Part shown: piece after piece, positions 1-11,522 of the stretch
Numbering within the stretch: the first letter of the stretch is position 1
Layout of the letters: each line of letters opens with the position of its first letter
Source: Brachycybe producta
Lineage: Eukaryota; Arthropoda; Diplopoda; Playtdesmida; Andrognathidae
DNA: 64,000 nucleotides
Direction: 5' to 3'
Assembly (NCBI GenBank): GCA_036925085.1
Contig: JAUPFP010000004.1
Location: forward strand, 6,214,001 to 6,278,000
The notes under the pieces: model-generated
What the model was told of the DNA's origin: nothing
The model's input: the letters and a program-made list of their open reading frames with translations, nothing else
Database searches by the model: none
Position numbers and translations under genes: made by a program

Positions 1-719
1 CCTTTTTTAAAAAAACTAAATTAAAGAGTAACCAAATGTATTGATTTGTTTTTAAATTGCAATCACTTTTAGAATTAGGTAGATTTTATCTATTCCAATC
101 AAGATAAGGTTTTTTTTTATATACAAGTATTTTACCTTTTATCTTCTATACAATAAGTTAGTCAAACTGAGAAAGGCCTATTGTATCCCTCAAGTCTATT
201 GTTAGATTGCGCCTATAGAGTCCAATGCTAAACTAAAATAATGCCATTATAAATTATGCAGTTTGTGATTATAAAGTAGAGCTATCTGGAGACTAGATTT
301 ATTGGCGACCCTATTTCGAGCAAATAATTGAAGTTTCGAAACTTGTGTAGGAATGTAAAAAAAGGAACAAAAAGAGATCATTTATTGAGTATATTTATAA
401 TGCACTAGTTCCGTTTTATACTATAGACCACCAATGTTAGGACTACAACTTCAAAAGGATGAATAAAAAATAAATGACTTTAATTTAAATTTCACAAACT
501 ACAAATCTTTACATAATAAGAAAAAATGTTTTAGAAAAGAAAAGACAGAAAGCAGAACAATCAAATAACAAACTTCTGAAACAATTCAAAAAAAAAAAAC
601 AACGCATAAAATACTAAATCATGGAATTAGAATATACATCTAGATCCATCTAAAGTGTAGAAATGGTAAAAGTATTGATAATTTCGAGCAATTATTTCAA
701 GTGTACGTCTGCATCTTAT
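1..719. other. AT-rich non-coding sequence, no gene seen
   Basis: Homopolymer A and T runs and stop codons in all frames. No open frame of useful length, no recognisable repeat end and no RNA gene was seen. It is most simply intron or intergenic DNA. Confidence 0.6.
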
Positions 720-1665
720 AGAGACCCTTACCTCCGGAAATTTCTTGTCCAAACATTGTCAAGAATTATTCAATGATTACCAAAACGACATTTTTAAATT
801 TAAAATAAGTCATTAGATATAGATGCTTTGCGATTTTTTGTCCAAAAAATACACGAAATAAAATGAAAACGATATATTTTAAATTAAGTTCGTTTTTTAT
901 TTATTTCGTAATTAAATTTCGTTAATGGTTTGCGTTCTGCCAAAACGAAAAAAAATTAAAATAAAATACGAAAAACACATGTTTGGCTACAATTAAAACC
1001 TGAAACAAAACGTACCTATGTGCGTTACTAAAACCAGAAATGACGATGGCGGTAACAAGGGATGGAAATGGCAATAACAGGAACTAAATAAAGTCACAAT
1101 AAACAATTAAATAATTCATACCCACCCTTAACCTAACATCTGCAGCTTTTTGTTGAGCAAATTCAATACTTTCCTGGTGATTACATGTACTAATTTCTTC
1201 AAAGTATTTTATTGTTCGTTTGAAGTGGGAAAAAATGGCTGCTTTTTACTCAAAATGTCAACAAACGCGCATGCGCGACTTTTTTGTGGTAACGAAATAT
1301 AAGAAATCTTTCGTCACGAAAAAAAAATATAAGGACACTTGTAAAATTAGATTGAAAATTACGAAATAATTTTAAATATATCGTATTTTTAAATGTATTT
1401 CGTATTTTCTAACATTTCGTTTTGCAGTGCACAAAGCATCTATTTAATATAATTTAAAAAAATTAAAAATCAGTTGACTTCATATAAACGAACTTTATCA
1501 GATAGCTGCGGCACCAAACAACAGACATTGGCAACAAAAACCCCCAAAGTCTACTCCTCTACTCGAATTTTGTTCATGTTGTCACCAGCTCATATTACTT
1601 TGATTTTGACTATACCATGGATTTAATATTTGAATTATTTCACATGGAATTTCTGACTCTCATAA
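720..1665 (+). repeat. TTAA-family element, left part, split by a younger MITE
   Basis: Bases 720-815 and 1444-1665 together match the left part of a dispersed ~560-bp element (best full copy 36371-36932). The order is GAGACC..TTACCTCC, GTCAAGAATTATTCAA, AATCAGTTGACTTCATATAA, then the segment CACCAAACAACAGACATTGG. The copy is cut in two by the insertion at 816-1443 and stops near a hAT MITE fragment at ~1666. Non-autonomous; no coding capacity. Confidence 0.75.
816..1443. mobile_element. ~628-bp MITE with TTA target duplication
   Basis: The sequence interrupts the TTAA-family copy exactly: uninterrupted relatives read GTCATTAATATAATTT. Here TTA occurs at 813-815 and again at 1444-1446, flanking the insert. 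The ends form an inverted repeat ATAGATGCTTTG (819-830) and CAAAGCATCTAT (1432-1443), with three extra bases (GAT) on the left. A 3-bp TTA duplication is typical of PIF/Harbinger elements; that assignment is inferred. The interior is AT-rich, repeatedly reads TTTCGTAATT/ACGAAATA, and has no open frame. Confidence 0.7.
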
Positions 1666-1924
1666 AAGGGGCGGAGCCAAAGAAATTCTGAAGCTGTCTA
1701 CAGATGCCTGTGGTTTCACGACAGGCAATTAGAAATCGAGACAAACAGAAGTTGGCTCCGCCCTTTTTATGACGACTGGCAACTTCTAATTGGTTTGTTG
1801 TGTGGTTCGACGTTGAAAAGGGCGGAGTATGTGACGTGAGACTACATAACCAACCAATTAGAAGTTGCTTTTGTCATAAAAGGGCGGAGCCAACTTCTGT
1901 TTGTCCCGAGTTCTAATTGCCTGT
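1666..1924. mobile_element. hAT-like palindromic MITE (CTCCGCCC core) next to a related fragment
   Basis: Bases 1721-1924 are a near-palindrome opening with ACAGGCAATTAGAAATCGAG and closing with the inverse ending TTGCCTGT. The GC-rich box GGCTCCGCCC lies in both arms and GGGCGGAG also lies in the centre. A fragment of a sister type (GCGGAGCCAAAGAAATTCTG, ending AGATGCCTG) abuts it at 1666-1711. The flanking octamers (1713-1720 and 1925-1932) are only partly alike, so the duplication has decayed or the junction is complex. Confidence 0.8.
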
Positions 1925-2975
1925 GGTTTTCGCGTCAGATCGTTCCAGAGAGATATATAGATGTCGGTGCTTACAATATGGGCTGAAGTTGATAACATTT
2001 ATAAAATAAGGCAGTGTAACAGAAGAATTAAATTTTAACATTGGTGTCACATGTGTATTTGTCATAATATATGCAAATGTCACTCCTTTTCTTCTTCTTG
2101 TTTTAGTTTAGAACATTTTATGGCTATTTATAGCAAACATTAAGGCTAACGTTCTGGAAAAAAAAAAATGATTCCATCAAAGAAATACATTATCAAAGTA
2201 AACTTACTGTAGGTCTAGATGGGGGACAAAACTAAGAAGAGTGTGAATGGAACAACAACCAAAAAAAAAAAAAGAGGCCAGGAAACAGTAAGAAGAGAAG
2301 GTGCCTTTTCATTTCAATCGATTCTCATTTAGGTTCTTGTAATTTGGTCGTCCATATCGCGCAGAAAGAAGCAAAAAGGTTTCTTTCACTTATACTCTTC
2401 CACCCACGAAAACCACTCCATCCATCCATTCATTCTCATTGAGAAAGAGATTACAAACTAAAGGAAAACCATGTACTTTTGCAGACAATGATGTCGTTTT
2501 GAGTTTCTTTCATTTCCAACAAAGTTTCCGCTCATTTTTTTTTTATTGTGAAGTACATTTCCGCAGATTCCCGTTCCCGTGTTGTATGTTTTTTTTTGTT
2601 TGTGCATTAAGTTATAATCGTGTATTATATTCTTTTGTTATCTTACAATAGAGCGACATTTATGCATATTTTTATTTTCAGTATGAATAGTGTCGTATCC
2701 AGGTTCTAACATCAGAGGGAGCAGGTGTCACGCAGCTTACAAAATAGAATAATTTGAGGTTCATTAAAATTGTAAAACTTTAAATATGATAGTTTTATAT
2801 GAAGGGCTTTGGCACACAGTCGACTTTTTGTCGATGAAATGATGTCGAAGGTCGCTGTGCTGTTGTTGCAATGTATTTTTATGGAAGGATGGCAACCTTG
2901 GGCACGCATGCGACTTTTAAGCCAGAGATAGAGAGCTCACCAAAGTGATGTGACAACATGATCTGACAGTAAAAT
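1925..2975. other. Non-coding sequence, no gene seen
   Basis: AT-rich, with an A-run near 2262-2274. Short open frames here are chance frames through T-rich sequence. Bases 2880-2975 may belong to the same unidentified repeat as the hairpins that follow. Confidence 0.5.
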
Positions 2976-3077
2976 GGCAGAAATGGCGATACTCACGGGT
3001 GACTTAAAGCGGTGTGCTTTAAGTCACCCGTGAGTACCGCCATTTCTGCCTAAATCGTTCTGGTGTGGAACGATTTA
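2976..3077. repeat. Two consecutive hairpins, 35-bp and 10-bp stems
   Basis: Bases 2976-3010 pair with 3016-3050 (34 of 35 positions) around the 5-base loop GGTGT. Directly after, TAAATCGTTC (3051-3060) pairs with GAACGATTTA (3068-3077) around a 7-base loop. Both are visible in the sequence. They could be the core of a foldback transposon, a pre-miRNA-like transcript or a cruciform. I see no transposon ends that decide this. Confidence 0.85.
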
Positions 3078-3308
3078 GCAGCAATTCATTGCGATGGATG
3101 TCTAGTGAATTAAATAAATTAAATGAACTAACTTGCCCATAACAAGTGACAAAAAAGTTGAGCATGCAGCGTTTCACAGCTGGCATTGACATAACGTGTC
3201 ACGTCGTCATTGTGTCGTGTCCCTTCAGTGGGTGCTGACTCGTAATGTTGCATTGGTGTAACCAGATCAGATCATACGCCAAGTCATTTTGGTGAGCTCT
3301 ACGCCTAA

Positions 3309-3650
3309 AGCCCTTGCTAGAGCTTAATGAAACACTCAGAAATAATTTTTGGAAGTTTTTTCTTCCGAAAACTGCTGTTTCAGAGTGAAAAATCTGAGTC
3401 CTCTGAAATAATGTTAAAAACATTATTAAGCTCTGAAATACAAAAGGGAATCCAAGGGAAGTTCAACACTGCAATGGTCAGGGTGACCATCTGCAAACAG
3501 CAGCATAGGGATTTACATAATTGCTTTTGTTTTCAGAGTTTTCATTATGCTATAGAGGCTGCAAATTATTTTCTTGAGTTCCATTTTGTGCAATTTGTGT
3601 TTTTGGAATATTTTTTCAAAGTTCTTTTTCATTGAGCTCTAGCAAGGCCT
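3309..3650. mobile_element. TWA-type MITE (AGGCCTTGCTAGAGC ends), copy 1
   Basis: Inverted terminal repeats AGCCCTTGCTAGAGCTTAAT and (inverted) AGGCCTTGCTAGAGCTCAAT are flanked by TAA at 3306-3308 and 3651-3653. The interior repeats the words TTCAGAGT and CTCTGAAAT. A second copy is at 30906-31460 and a diverged one starts near 61450. The 3-bp TWA duplication suggests PIF/Harbinger mobilisation (inference). No coding capacity. Confidence 0.75.
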
Positions 3651-4732
3651 TAACTGTAGAAATGCATTAGTAAGGCCTATATTTCTCCATAGTTCGCCTC
3701 TGTGGAAAACAAGCCTCAACAGCAGTTGCAATTAGAATACATTTCTCATGATTGCATTTAAAGCAAGTGTTCAATACCAATCTCTGTTACTAATCATCTG
3801 CTGGCCCATATCAATCATTTCATTTGTGCTGCTTTACTTGTACACGTGACTGTAAGTCAATTTCAAACACGCGTTTTAAACAGTTTATTGTTCAAATTTG
3901 TTGACAAAATAAAATTAATTAATGAATGAGTCTTTATTTAATAAAATTGCTTAAAGGCAAGATTGGTAATGATTGGTAAAGTAAACACTGTTCATATTTG
4001 TTGTTGTGCAGTGCAGTACCTGCAGCTACTGCAGGAATTAAAACAAATTAAAACAAATTTTATTTAATTAATTTGCAAGAAATGTTTGTATTCCTTTCTA
4101 TTACGGTGAACATACCGCCAGAACTCTGATTACAACTGTAAACAATTTTTAGAAAAAAAAAACTAACTGGACGAAGAACTAAATGACAAAAGTGCTTTTG
4201 TGTTTTAGTTATATTTTTTTATGAATGTTTAAAAATCACCATATTTTAAATTTTTCAAGGTTATCAGAAATGTTTTTTTTTTTTTTCAATTTCACTCCAA
4301 CTTGAATTGAAAACTGAAATTCGAGAATTTGAAATTGCCATAAAAGGTTATTTAAAAAAAAAAGATATCAACATAAAATGTTCATAGTAATTCAGTAATT
4401 TTTTTACACTTCTGGTTTCTAGAAAACTTCATATTTCTTTTTGATGGTTCTTTCGAAATGCAGATTATTCACAGTTCTAGTCCATTGTTTTTATTCATTT
4501 GCATATTTTGTAAAGGCTATTTCTATAACGTTAAGCTAATACAAGCTTATATTGGTACCAAAAAAGCCTTTATTTTGTTAAAAAAAAATTATGAACTTAA
4601 ACATTGTAAAGGCCAATTTTAATCCGCTAATAATTGGTTTTCAGCATTACTGGAAATAACCCTTTAAGCATGGAAATCAATAGTAATATTTAAAGCAAAA
4701 TTCACTGTAATGTATCCAATATGCCAATTGCC
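3651..4732. other. Non-coding AT-rich sequence
   Basis: No gene, RNA or recognisable repeat end was seen. Several poly-A/T runs. Confidence 0.5.
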
Positions 4733-5335
4733 AATGTAGCACTGGTTTATTTTTTCTCGCAATGCTTCGTGCATGAAATCAGTCAAATATTGTTGTGAAT
4801 CTTGCAGTTTCTTGAAAAAATAATAACGAAGGTCACCGTTTTGTGTAAGACAGTGATGCAAAACAACACTTCGTCTTGCAAGAGTATTATCACACTAGTG
4901 GGATATCCCGTCATAAATGACGAACAAAATTCTAATTTAATTTTGCTACTAAAATTATTTAACTATTTTATTCAGATACTTCATAAGCACCTTACGGTTC
5001 TTTGGGTTCTTGGATCGGGAGAGCTCAACATAAAGTTGAACATGAGAAGAAAAAAACCGGTTCATTTAAGTATAAATAAAGTCCGTCGTGATGAAACGTT
5101 TGTCTTTGTTTGTACAGCGTTATACACAGACAGAAAAAGCTTAATATATACTGTATAAAATTGACAATTGCTTGCAATCAGTGAATCTTTTTTTTAAATA
5201 TTGTCACTGTGATCAGTGCTTCACAGAAAACGCAGATCTTCGTTGTTTAGCAAGAAAACTGCTGCAAGATTCACAGCAATATTTGACTTATATATTTTTC
5301 ACGGAATCTTGCGAGAGAAATAGCCCGTGTGGTCA
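4733..5335. repeat. Foldback element with a Helitron in its loop
   Basis: The left arm, roughly 4733-4860, reads TTTCTCGCAATG, then AAATATTGTTGTGAATCTTG and AACGAAGGTCACCGTTTTGT. It is the imperfect inverse of the right arm (roughly 5210-5335), which reads GCAGATCTTCGTTG, CAAGATTCACAGCAATATTT and CTTGCGAGAGAAATAG. The Helitron at 4895-5164 occupies the loop, so the foldback is the older of the two. Its superfamily is not clear because no clean duplication was found at the outer ends. Confidence 0.65.
4895..5164 (-). mobile_element. Non-autonomous Helitron, ~270 bp
   Basis: Read on the minus strand, the element ends in hairpin CCCGTCAT/ATGACG followed by a short spacer and CTAG, then a host T. 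Helitrons characteristically have a 3' hairpin 10-12 nt before CTRR and insert between A and T. The 5' end on the minus strand is TCAATTTTATA..TATTAAGC, matching the TC start of the copy at 42319. Only the 3' end fits the rule cleanly; the base before TC is not A. No Rep/helicase coding sequence is present. Confidence 0.7.
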
Positions 5336-7160
5336 GATCACCGAACTTTATGCTCGAAGACATGCTTGCCAAACAGCCGACTATTGAGAGATGTGGTACG
5401 TGTGTAGGCCTATATTTGTTTTAAATTATTTACTATGTTTGCAGTTAGATCTATTAATAAAAATTAGTAAGTTGCATTAAATTAATTTATTGTTACTCGG
5501 ATGTTATATGCATTTCATGTTTTTACATATATTAATTATTAGATGTAATGTAAATAGGCCTCGGCCTATGTGAATGAAATTGAAAACTTAAGTTGAATGA
5601 TGACAAACTTGTCGTTGCTGAATCTGACCGGGTCGCGAGAATACATTTATTTGTTGCCAATGTGCCATCTCAATAAGAACAAAGTAAAATGATTGTTTGA
5701 TAGTTTTTTTTTTCTTCTTCTTCACCCTCTTAACATTTATTCTATGTTACTGTATACGGCCTACAATTGTAAGCTCTGTACTTCTTACGTTGAAGAAAGT
5801 GTGTAGACAGTATTGATTTTGATGATGGAGAATGGAGGAGGAGGAAGAAGAAAAAAAAAACTGCGCAAAATATTTCGAAAGATTTCGACGCCAATGTTAT
5901 GCACTTTTGATGTTTTAAATGGATCGATATATAAAAACGGAGGCCAATATATTGCAGTTGTATCCAAACATTATATAAATGCAGATAGATCTTTCTCTAT
6001 GTATGTTTGTATGTGTATGTATGTATGTATATGTGTTTGTATGTATATTCCTGCTTATCGCATTGGGGTATATATGTATATATATACAAATATTGCCCAG
6101 GCAATCTGCAAAAGAACCAACCTGCCAGTTAATCTGCAAAATTCAACAGCTAACATGTATTAAATTTTTGCAGATTCACTAGCATGTTGGTTTTTTTGCA
6201 GATTGACTGATTCCGCATATTGACAGTAACACATATATATACACACACAAGTATATACTCGTATACATGGGTAGCAGTAACATCCCTACAGGAATACACA
6301 TTTGTACATTACTATACTATATACAGAAGCAGCTAGAAAATGAAGCAGACAAATGTTTAACCTAATAGAAGTGCATTACTATGCGATCCGCATTAACTCG
6401 AACGAGAAGAGAGGGAGAGAGAAAGAAAAAAAAAATCAATAAGCTAGGTTTATATCAGATAGAATTTCTCTAAACTGTTTCAGGTATATATTTAGGTTAT
6501 TCTTTTTTTAATCTATATAGAAGTTTTGAAATTGTTGTGAACTGTGGTGAATCTACAACTGATTTTGAACGGTGTTGTATAACATTAAAAAAAATTGATC
6601 TGTTTCTTTGAATCTTGCACCAATTGTCTTGCAAAATGGGATAAGCGTTTTCTGCAAGACAGCAATCTTATAGCTTTGAATTCTTCTGTCACTATACATT
6701 TACTAAAACATAACCAGTGTGGCGGTAGCTTTATCTGAGGTGTGTTTTAAATGGAGTTATGTTACATAGGTTATGGTAGCCCTAAAGTTTTACTCCACAC
6801 TTTCCCCTTTAAACTGAGTACAGTTCAGAATGGCAAATAAATGCATGGCAAATTGCATCTTATATAAAATTATAGAAAACTCTTGAGATGCCTTTAATTT
6901 TATTGGAAACGAGAAATGGTGCATTGACGTTTTTCACATTAAAAATTCAATCAGGAACATAAGGGAAGTAAGTGTGGTATTGTTCACGTGTCACACATGT
7001 GATCCCTTATATAAAAGACCAAAAATACGTCGATTTATAATTGGTTGTTGGTGGGCCATGGTGGCTCAGCATGTGCATTCTGATTAGGTCATTCTTCTGC
7101 GTTGACATTTTACTAATAGGTAGATGATGGTCAGGTACATGGCCTACAAAAAAGTTGCGA
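5336..7160. other. Non-coding sequence with TATG/TG simple repeats
   Basis: Contains a degenerate (TATG)n tract at about 5998-6055 and short TA/CA tracts at 6065-6090 and 6235-6255. No gene was seen; open frames through the TATG tract are artefacts of the repeat. Confidence 0.55.
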
Positions 7161-7230
7161 GTCCCATAGTGTAATGGTCTAAGGTGCTGCAATTCGAGAA
7201 TAACGTGGAAGGAATGGTTTGAACAGTCAA
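7161..7230 (+). ncRNA. tRNA-like / tRNA-derived SINE remnant
   Basis: TCCCATAGTGTAATGGTCTA carries a perfect match to the RNA polymerase III A-box consensus (TAGTGTAATGG, 7167-7177). A weaker B-box, GGTTTGAAC, follows 38 bases later at 7216. The 5' end resembles tRNA-Glu, but I cannot fold a complete cloverleaf with a matching acceptor stem. I therefore call it a pseudo-tRNA or SINE head, not a functional tRNA. Confidence 0.4.
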
Positions 7231-7850
7231 ATTTTGATTTAAACCTTTTTCTTAAATGGGTAGGCCTTTTATATTTTGTTTTGTAGGCCAATGATCGGTG
7301 TGAAATTGACGGTTTTTGTGACATGCTAGGCTAAATGCAAACGATCACCTTGTATTTTGTTGTATTTCTACATTTAACCCATATATATTTACTCCCATAT
7401 TTTGAAGGTACCGAATGTAACTATTAAAACTTAAAATAAGTATGTTTTTATGCTTTCAGAAAAGCTTTAAATAACTATTTGAAATTAGAAATAAAACCGT
7501 TCAAACACAAAATCTTTCGTGTATTAGGTTGACAATTGATTTTACTTTGGTTTTATTACTTCCAGACATAATCTACATAAAAAGAAAATTAATGTTTTGC
7601 CGGTAGTTGAGTGACCACTTGTAGGTAAGCCAACATTAACACGGCAAATGCTCGATAGTAAACGGTTGTGTGCATATTGACTTGCGTGCCGTGACGTATT
7701 CGGCACTGTTATTTTTTATATATATATAATTTACCCTAATTTAAATAGGAGCCTTCCTTTTTGACTATTAAATAGAAATCAAGACTCGGCGGGGTGCAGT
7801 AGCAGTAAATGTACTGCATTCTGTTTATGGCTATTGATCATTAATGTTTA

Positions 7851-8293
7851 AGGCGCATTCACACTAGGCTGGTTGCTGGTGGCTATTAGCAGCAACAGCA
7901 GGTAGCAGCTACTTTGGGTTCACACTTGTCCAGTCACTGCTGGTATTAGCATCGCAAGTCATCCAATCACCATCTTGCAAAAACACAAAATCTAACAACC
8001 AACCAACCCAAGCAGTGGAGTTTCAACTACCCACTAGTGCCACTGCTAGCGGCAAAGGGTTCACACTAGCTCGTAGCACACTGGTAGCAGCAGCAGAAAG
8101 GGAGTCACATGACCAGCTGGTAGCTGCCAAAGTTGGACATGTTCCAACTTCACCAGCCACTGTTAAAATCGCTAGCCTGCATTGCATGCTGGAGAAAGCA
8201 GCTGCTGGTAGCAGTTCAGACTATGCTGCTAGCAGGCTACAACCAGCAAACAGCAACCAGCAGCTGGTGAACTAGCCTAGTGTGACTGCGCCA
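7851..8293. mobile_element. TWA-type MITE built from GCTGGTAGCAGC words
   Basis: Ends AGGCGCATTCACACTAG and (inverted) TGGCGCAGTCACACTAG are flanked by TTA at 7848-7850 and 8294-8296. The interior is a mosaic of GCTGGTAGC, GCAGCAGC and CCAGC words on both strands, which creates an 86-codon open frame by chance. PIF/Harbinger-like by TSD length (inference). Confidence 0.8.
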
Positions 8294-8756
8294 TTAGTCT
8301 TTTGTCAGCTTGTTTTAACAGCAGTTGGGTTTGTTACATGCAACTTATGCACGTAACAATGGGGCAGTACTTATTGTCTCTGTTTCGTAAATGTATTATA
8401 TTTCGTTGTTTAGTGATGGTGCTTTTATCTTTTTAACTTCATTCAAATGATTAATGTTGTAAACACTAGTAAACACTACACTCGGGTAAACACTTCATAG
8501 TTTTAAAATGATGTGTTTGACAGCAGACACTATAAAAAAAATCGAGATGACTCAAAACCTATGAGTCGTGAAATGCAGATTTCAGTTTGATATGTTTTAA
8601 AATGGAAATAATATACTTGTTATTGATTTGCTACCTTTCAGAATGGTTGGTGCTACATATAAGTACACGTAGATAGGCTTGAACAATTACTTTCTATTGG
8701 ATGGGGAAGAGGGGGGGGGCGGAGGTATTGAAAAAAGTTATCCTTGCAATAGTTTA

Positions 8757-8864
8757 ATGCCCTTATCACACTAGCTACTTACTTACAATGGCAATGAAAC
8801 ATACGATTTAATTTTCGAAGAGGCTTGAAATTAGGACTTTGTAATAAACGTGTGTATCACAAGC
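8757..8864. repeat. Fragment of the CACACTAGC/TTGCAA repeat family
   Basis: Shares the start TATCACACTAGC and the block ACTTTGTAATAAAC followed by TATCAC with the copy at 28979-29110. It is truncated by, or fused to, the next repeat at 8865. Confidence 0.5.
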
Positions 8865-9070
8865 AGGCCTGCATGCGACCTTTCCTCCTTTGTGGATTAC
8901 AGTCCTCCATTCGGAAGAAATATCCTCCAACCATGACCGTCCTCCACTAAGGCAAACATGGCCTCCACACAGTACATTGTAGAAAAACTTAAATACGTTC
9001 GTGGTGGATGGTCCTGGCCAGAGGACAGTTCTTCCGAATGGAGGACTGTCCTCAACAAGTGGCAAATCTA
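8865..9070. repeat. Inverted-repeat element (GGCTTGCC / TCCTCC words), copy 1
   Basis: Matches the element at 38386-38754: left part TTTCCTCCTTTGTGGA, centre AAACTTAAATACGTTCGTGG, then TGGATGGTCCTGGCC, and right part GGAGGACTGTCCTC. This copy lacks the hAT MITE present in the other and so supplies the empty site GGCAAACATGGCCTCC (8951-8966). No coding capacity. Confidence 0.7.
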
Positions 9071-9498
9071 GTCACAATACACTAGGGGGATGGGGGTGTG
9101 GTCATCACAGAAAGATATTAAGTTTGTCATATGACAGTATTTTGTCATATATAGTCAAAAATATTGTAACAGTCACAAAATCAAATTACAAAATATTTAT
9201 GACATATGAAGTACAGAATAATGAGTCATCAAATGAAACTACTCAAGCAGTGACACGAGAAACTATGATTGTCACAAATTTATGATTTCCTTTTTTTTTT
9301 TTTTTGTAATGAGGCCCCTTTTTACGTGAAACAACCAATCAAATAAAATAATTAAAACAGCAAATTGATGCAGCAAAAAGCATATAATAAGTTAATAACA
9401 CTGACTACATTCATTGAAACTTTTTGAGAAACGTTTTGAATTCATTTTTAGGTGGATTCATTGCCTGATTGCTTGATTTTTTGACAATTTTCGTGTAA

Positions 9499-9874
9499 AG
9501 CCAGGTATTCACCAGAAGAGCAAGAGCTAACATTTGCTCGTACGCTCTCATGTTTGCTCGCGTTGCCTTGACATGCTTCACATGCGTTCATACAGGAGCG
9601 AGTAAGTTCTTGGTCGCAGTTGATTATTATTTACAGCGCGAGAACAAACTGTTGCACTGCACCACAGGCGTTTCAACAATAGGCTACAATTTTACGATCA
9701 TCGTCCACACTAAACAAGCACGAATAGGTGTTTTCTTTGATGTACCGCCATCTGTCATATCTTTTTTTAACACGAGCGAGCGACTGTTGGTTTGCTTGCT
9801 AACTGGGACTTACCAGATGATTATTTAGTGAGAATGCTCGCTCGCTCTTGTTTGCTCTTGCGGTGAATGATATA
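9499..9874. mobile_element. TWA-type MITE built from GCTCG/GCTCTTG words
   Basis: Left end AGCCAGGTATTCACCAGAAG and right end CTTGCGGTGAATGATATA are flanked by TAA at 9496-9498 and 9875-9877. The terminal repeats match mainly in ATTCACC. Both subterminal regions repeat GCTCG, TTTGCTC and GAGCAAGAG on opposite strands. The open frame through it is fortuitous. Confidence 0.65.
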
Positions 9875-9877
9875 TAA

Positions 9878-11428
9878 AGGTTAAACATGTGCAACTCAAT
9901 GCAATTGAGTCTCACGATAGTTGCTTGTTTCTGAAAGTTGCCCGTCACATCACACTATAAAACCCCCATACATTGGATTTAATATTGCAAGTTTAATTAC
10001 ATTTAAGATTCACAAAAAGTAGCTATAGTATTATAGGAGCTTAATCAAACACAAACAGCTTTTTAAAGTTTGCCACTTTGTCAGTCATTTTACAGAATCA
10101 CCGAGTTATTTGCCTTTGATGACAACGTGAAATGAGACCTATACTGTAAATACAAACATGTTACACGTATAGGGTCTATACTTGTTGTAATCTCTCCAAA
10201 TAAAACCTTATTTACTTTCTGATCAACTTGAAATGTTGAGAGGCAATTTACAAGCAAACAGATAAATTAGTTCAATTTGCTACCGCCACACATACAAAAA
10301 AAGAAGAAATACAACTGATTAACTGAGGTTCTTATCTGCTATTACCAAATTAGTAATTACTTGTTGTTCTTAAAGTACTAAACTCACTCAAACACCCTGC
10401 CGTCTATGTAATACACATTACATATTTACTTTCTACAAGGTGTTAACATTAAACCAATGATAAAATAGATTTAGGTTAGCTTTACAAATGACATTTATGC
10501 CATAAAGAAAAATAACTTCCTGCCACAGAAATTACAGGAAAAAGGTTGAATTTACATCATCTTGTGTTCGTTTTACATCACAAACACACTATGTATGAAT
10601 GTGTATTTTACTATATAGCATAGGCGAAAAAAAGCGACCATTGTTGAAATACTATTATGTATGGTGGGGGGGGGAGGGTTTTCTTCCAACAATTGTTATT
10701 TAAAATTCCTCTGTGCACACAAGATGTTCAATATATTTACTTGAACATTTCTGAACCAAATTTAACTTGAAGTCACATTATACAAGCCGACTTGTCTTAT
10801 TTTTTGTAGTTTGATGTAACATAGTTTACAATTTATTGACTGAATTTTCTTTTTTTTTCAGAGTTTTTCGAGGCTTGCAAATTGTATTTCAACTTGTATG
10901 TAGAGTAAAGGAACAAATAGACAAGGGAAGGTTGTAGCAAGTTAGGTGTATAAAAAAAGTCTATTAAGCGTAGACCAGTACCAATATACAGGCTTACACG
11001 TGTACCTATATATATATATATACTGTATATACAGTATATATATGTATATAATAAATCATGGACCAGTAAGCTGACAAGTGACATGCAATTTGTCTTCGAT
11101 TAGACTCATGAATAGGGTTTTTATTGTCCCTTTTTTCTAAAGTAAATGATGTAACTGGGAATGTTAGAGAATTACTAAGAAAGGGGGTTGATCTGCTATA
11201 ACCTTTCCATAACATTTCGAACTTTTTATTATCGAATTTAGAATTCTTGAACTGGGAAAAGAAGGGATGTTATGGAATTTTTTTTTTTGGAAATGCATAG
11301 GCGGCCCTACTTTATATGGGCTACGTCATATGCCTTAAGTTACTTCATAGTTTAACTTATAGTATTTGAATAGTTAATATTAACTGGTTGGTTTATTTTG
11401 AAGGAGGAGCAAGTTTTGTGCTGGAAGG

Positions 11429-11432
<4 letters not shown>
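9878..11432. other. Non-coding sequence with a TA palindrome
   Basis: AT-rich without a gene. Bases ~11008-11050 form a (TA)n inverted repeat centred on CTGTATATACAG. A short G-run lies at 10663-10675. Confidence 0.55.

Positions 11433-11519
<87 letters not shown>
11433..11519. repeat. (GT)n microsatellite, ~43 units
   Basis: An uninterrupted GT dinucleotide array. The repeats of VCVCVC and HTHTHT residues in frames crossing it are products of the array. Confidence 0.97.

Positions 11520-11522
<3 letters not shown>

Noticed and set aside
8015..8275. 86-codon frame with a clean start
   Set aside because: Lies wholly inside the TWA MITE 7851-8293. The frame is open because of its GCTGGTAGC words.
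8386..8754. 8-bp duplication AACAACAA/ACCAACAA around the GGCTTGCC repeat at 38386-38754
   Set aside because: The flanks are low-complexity and can be aligned in more than one register, so I do not claim a TSD for that repeat.
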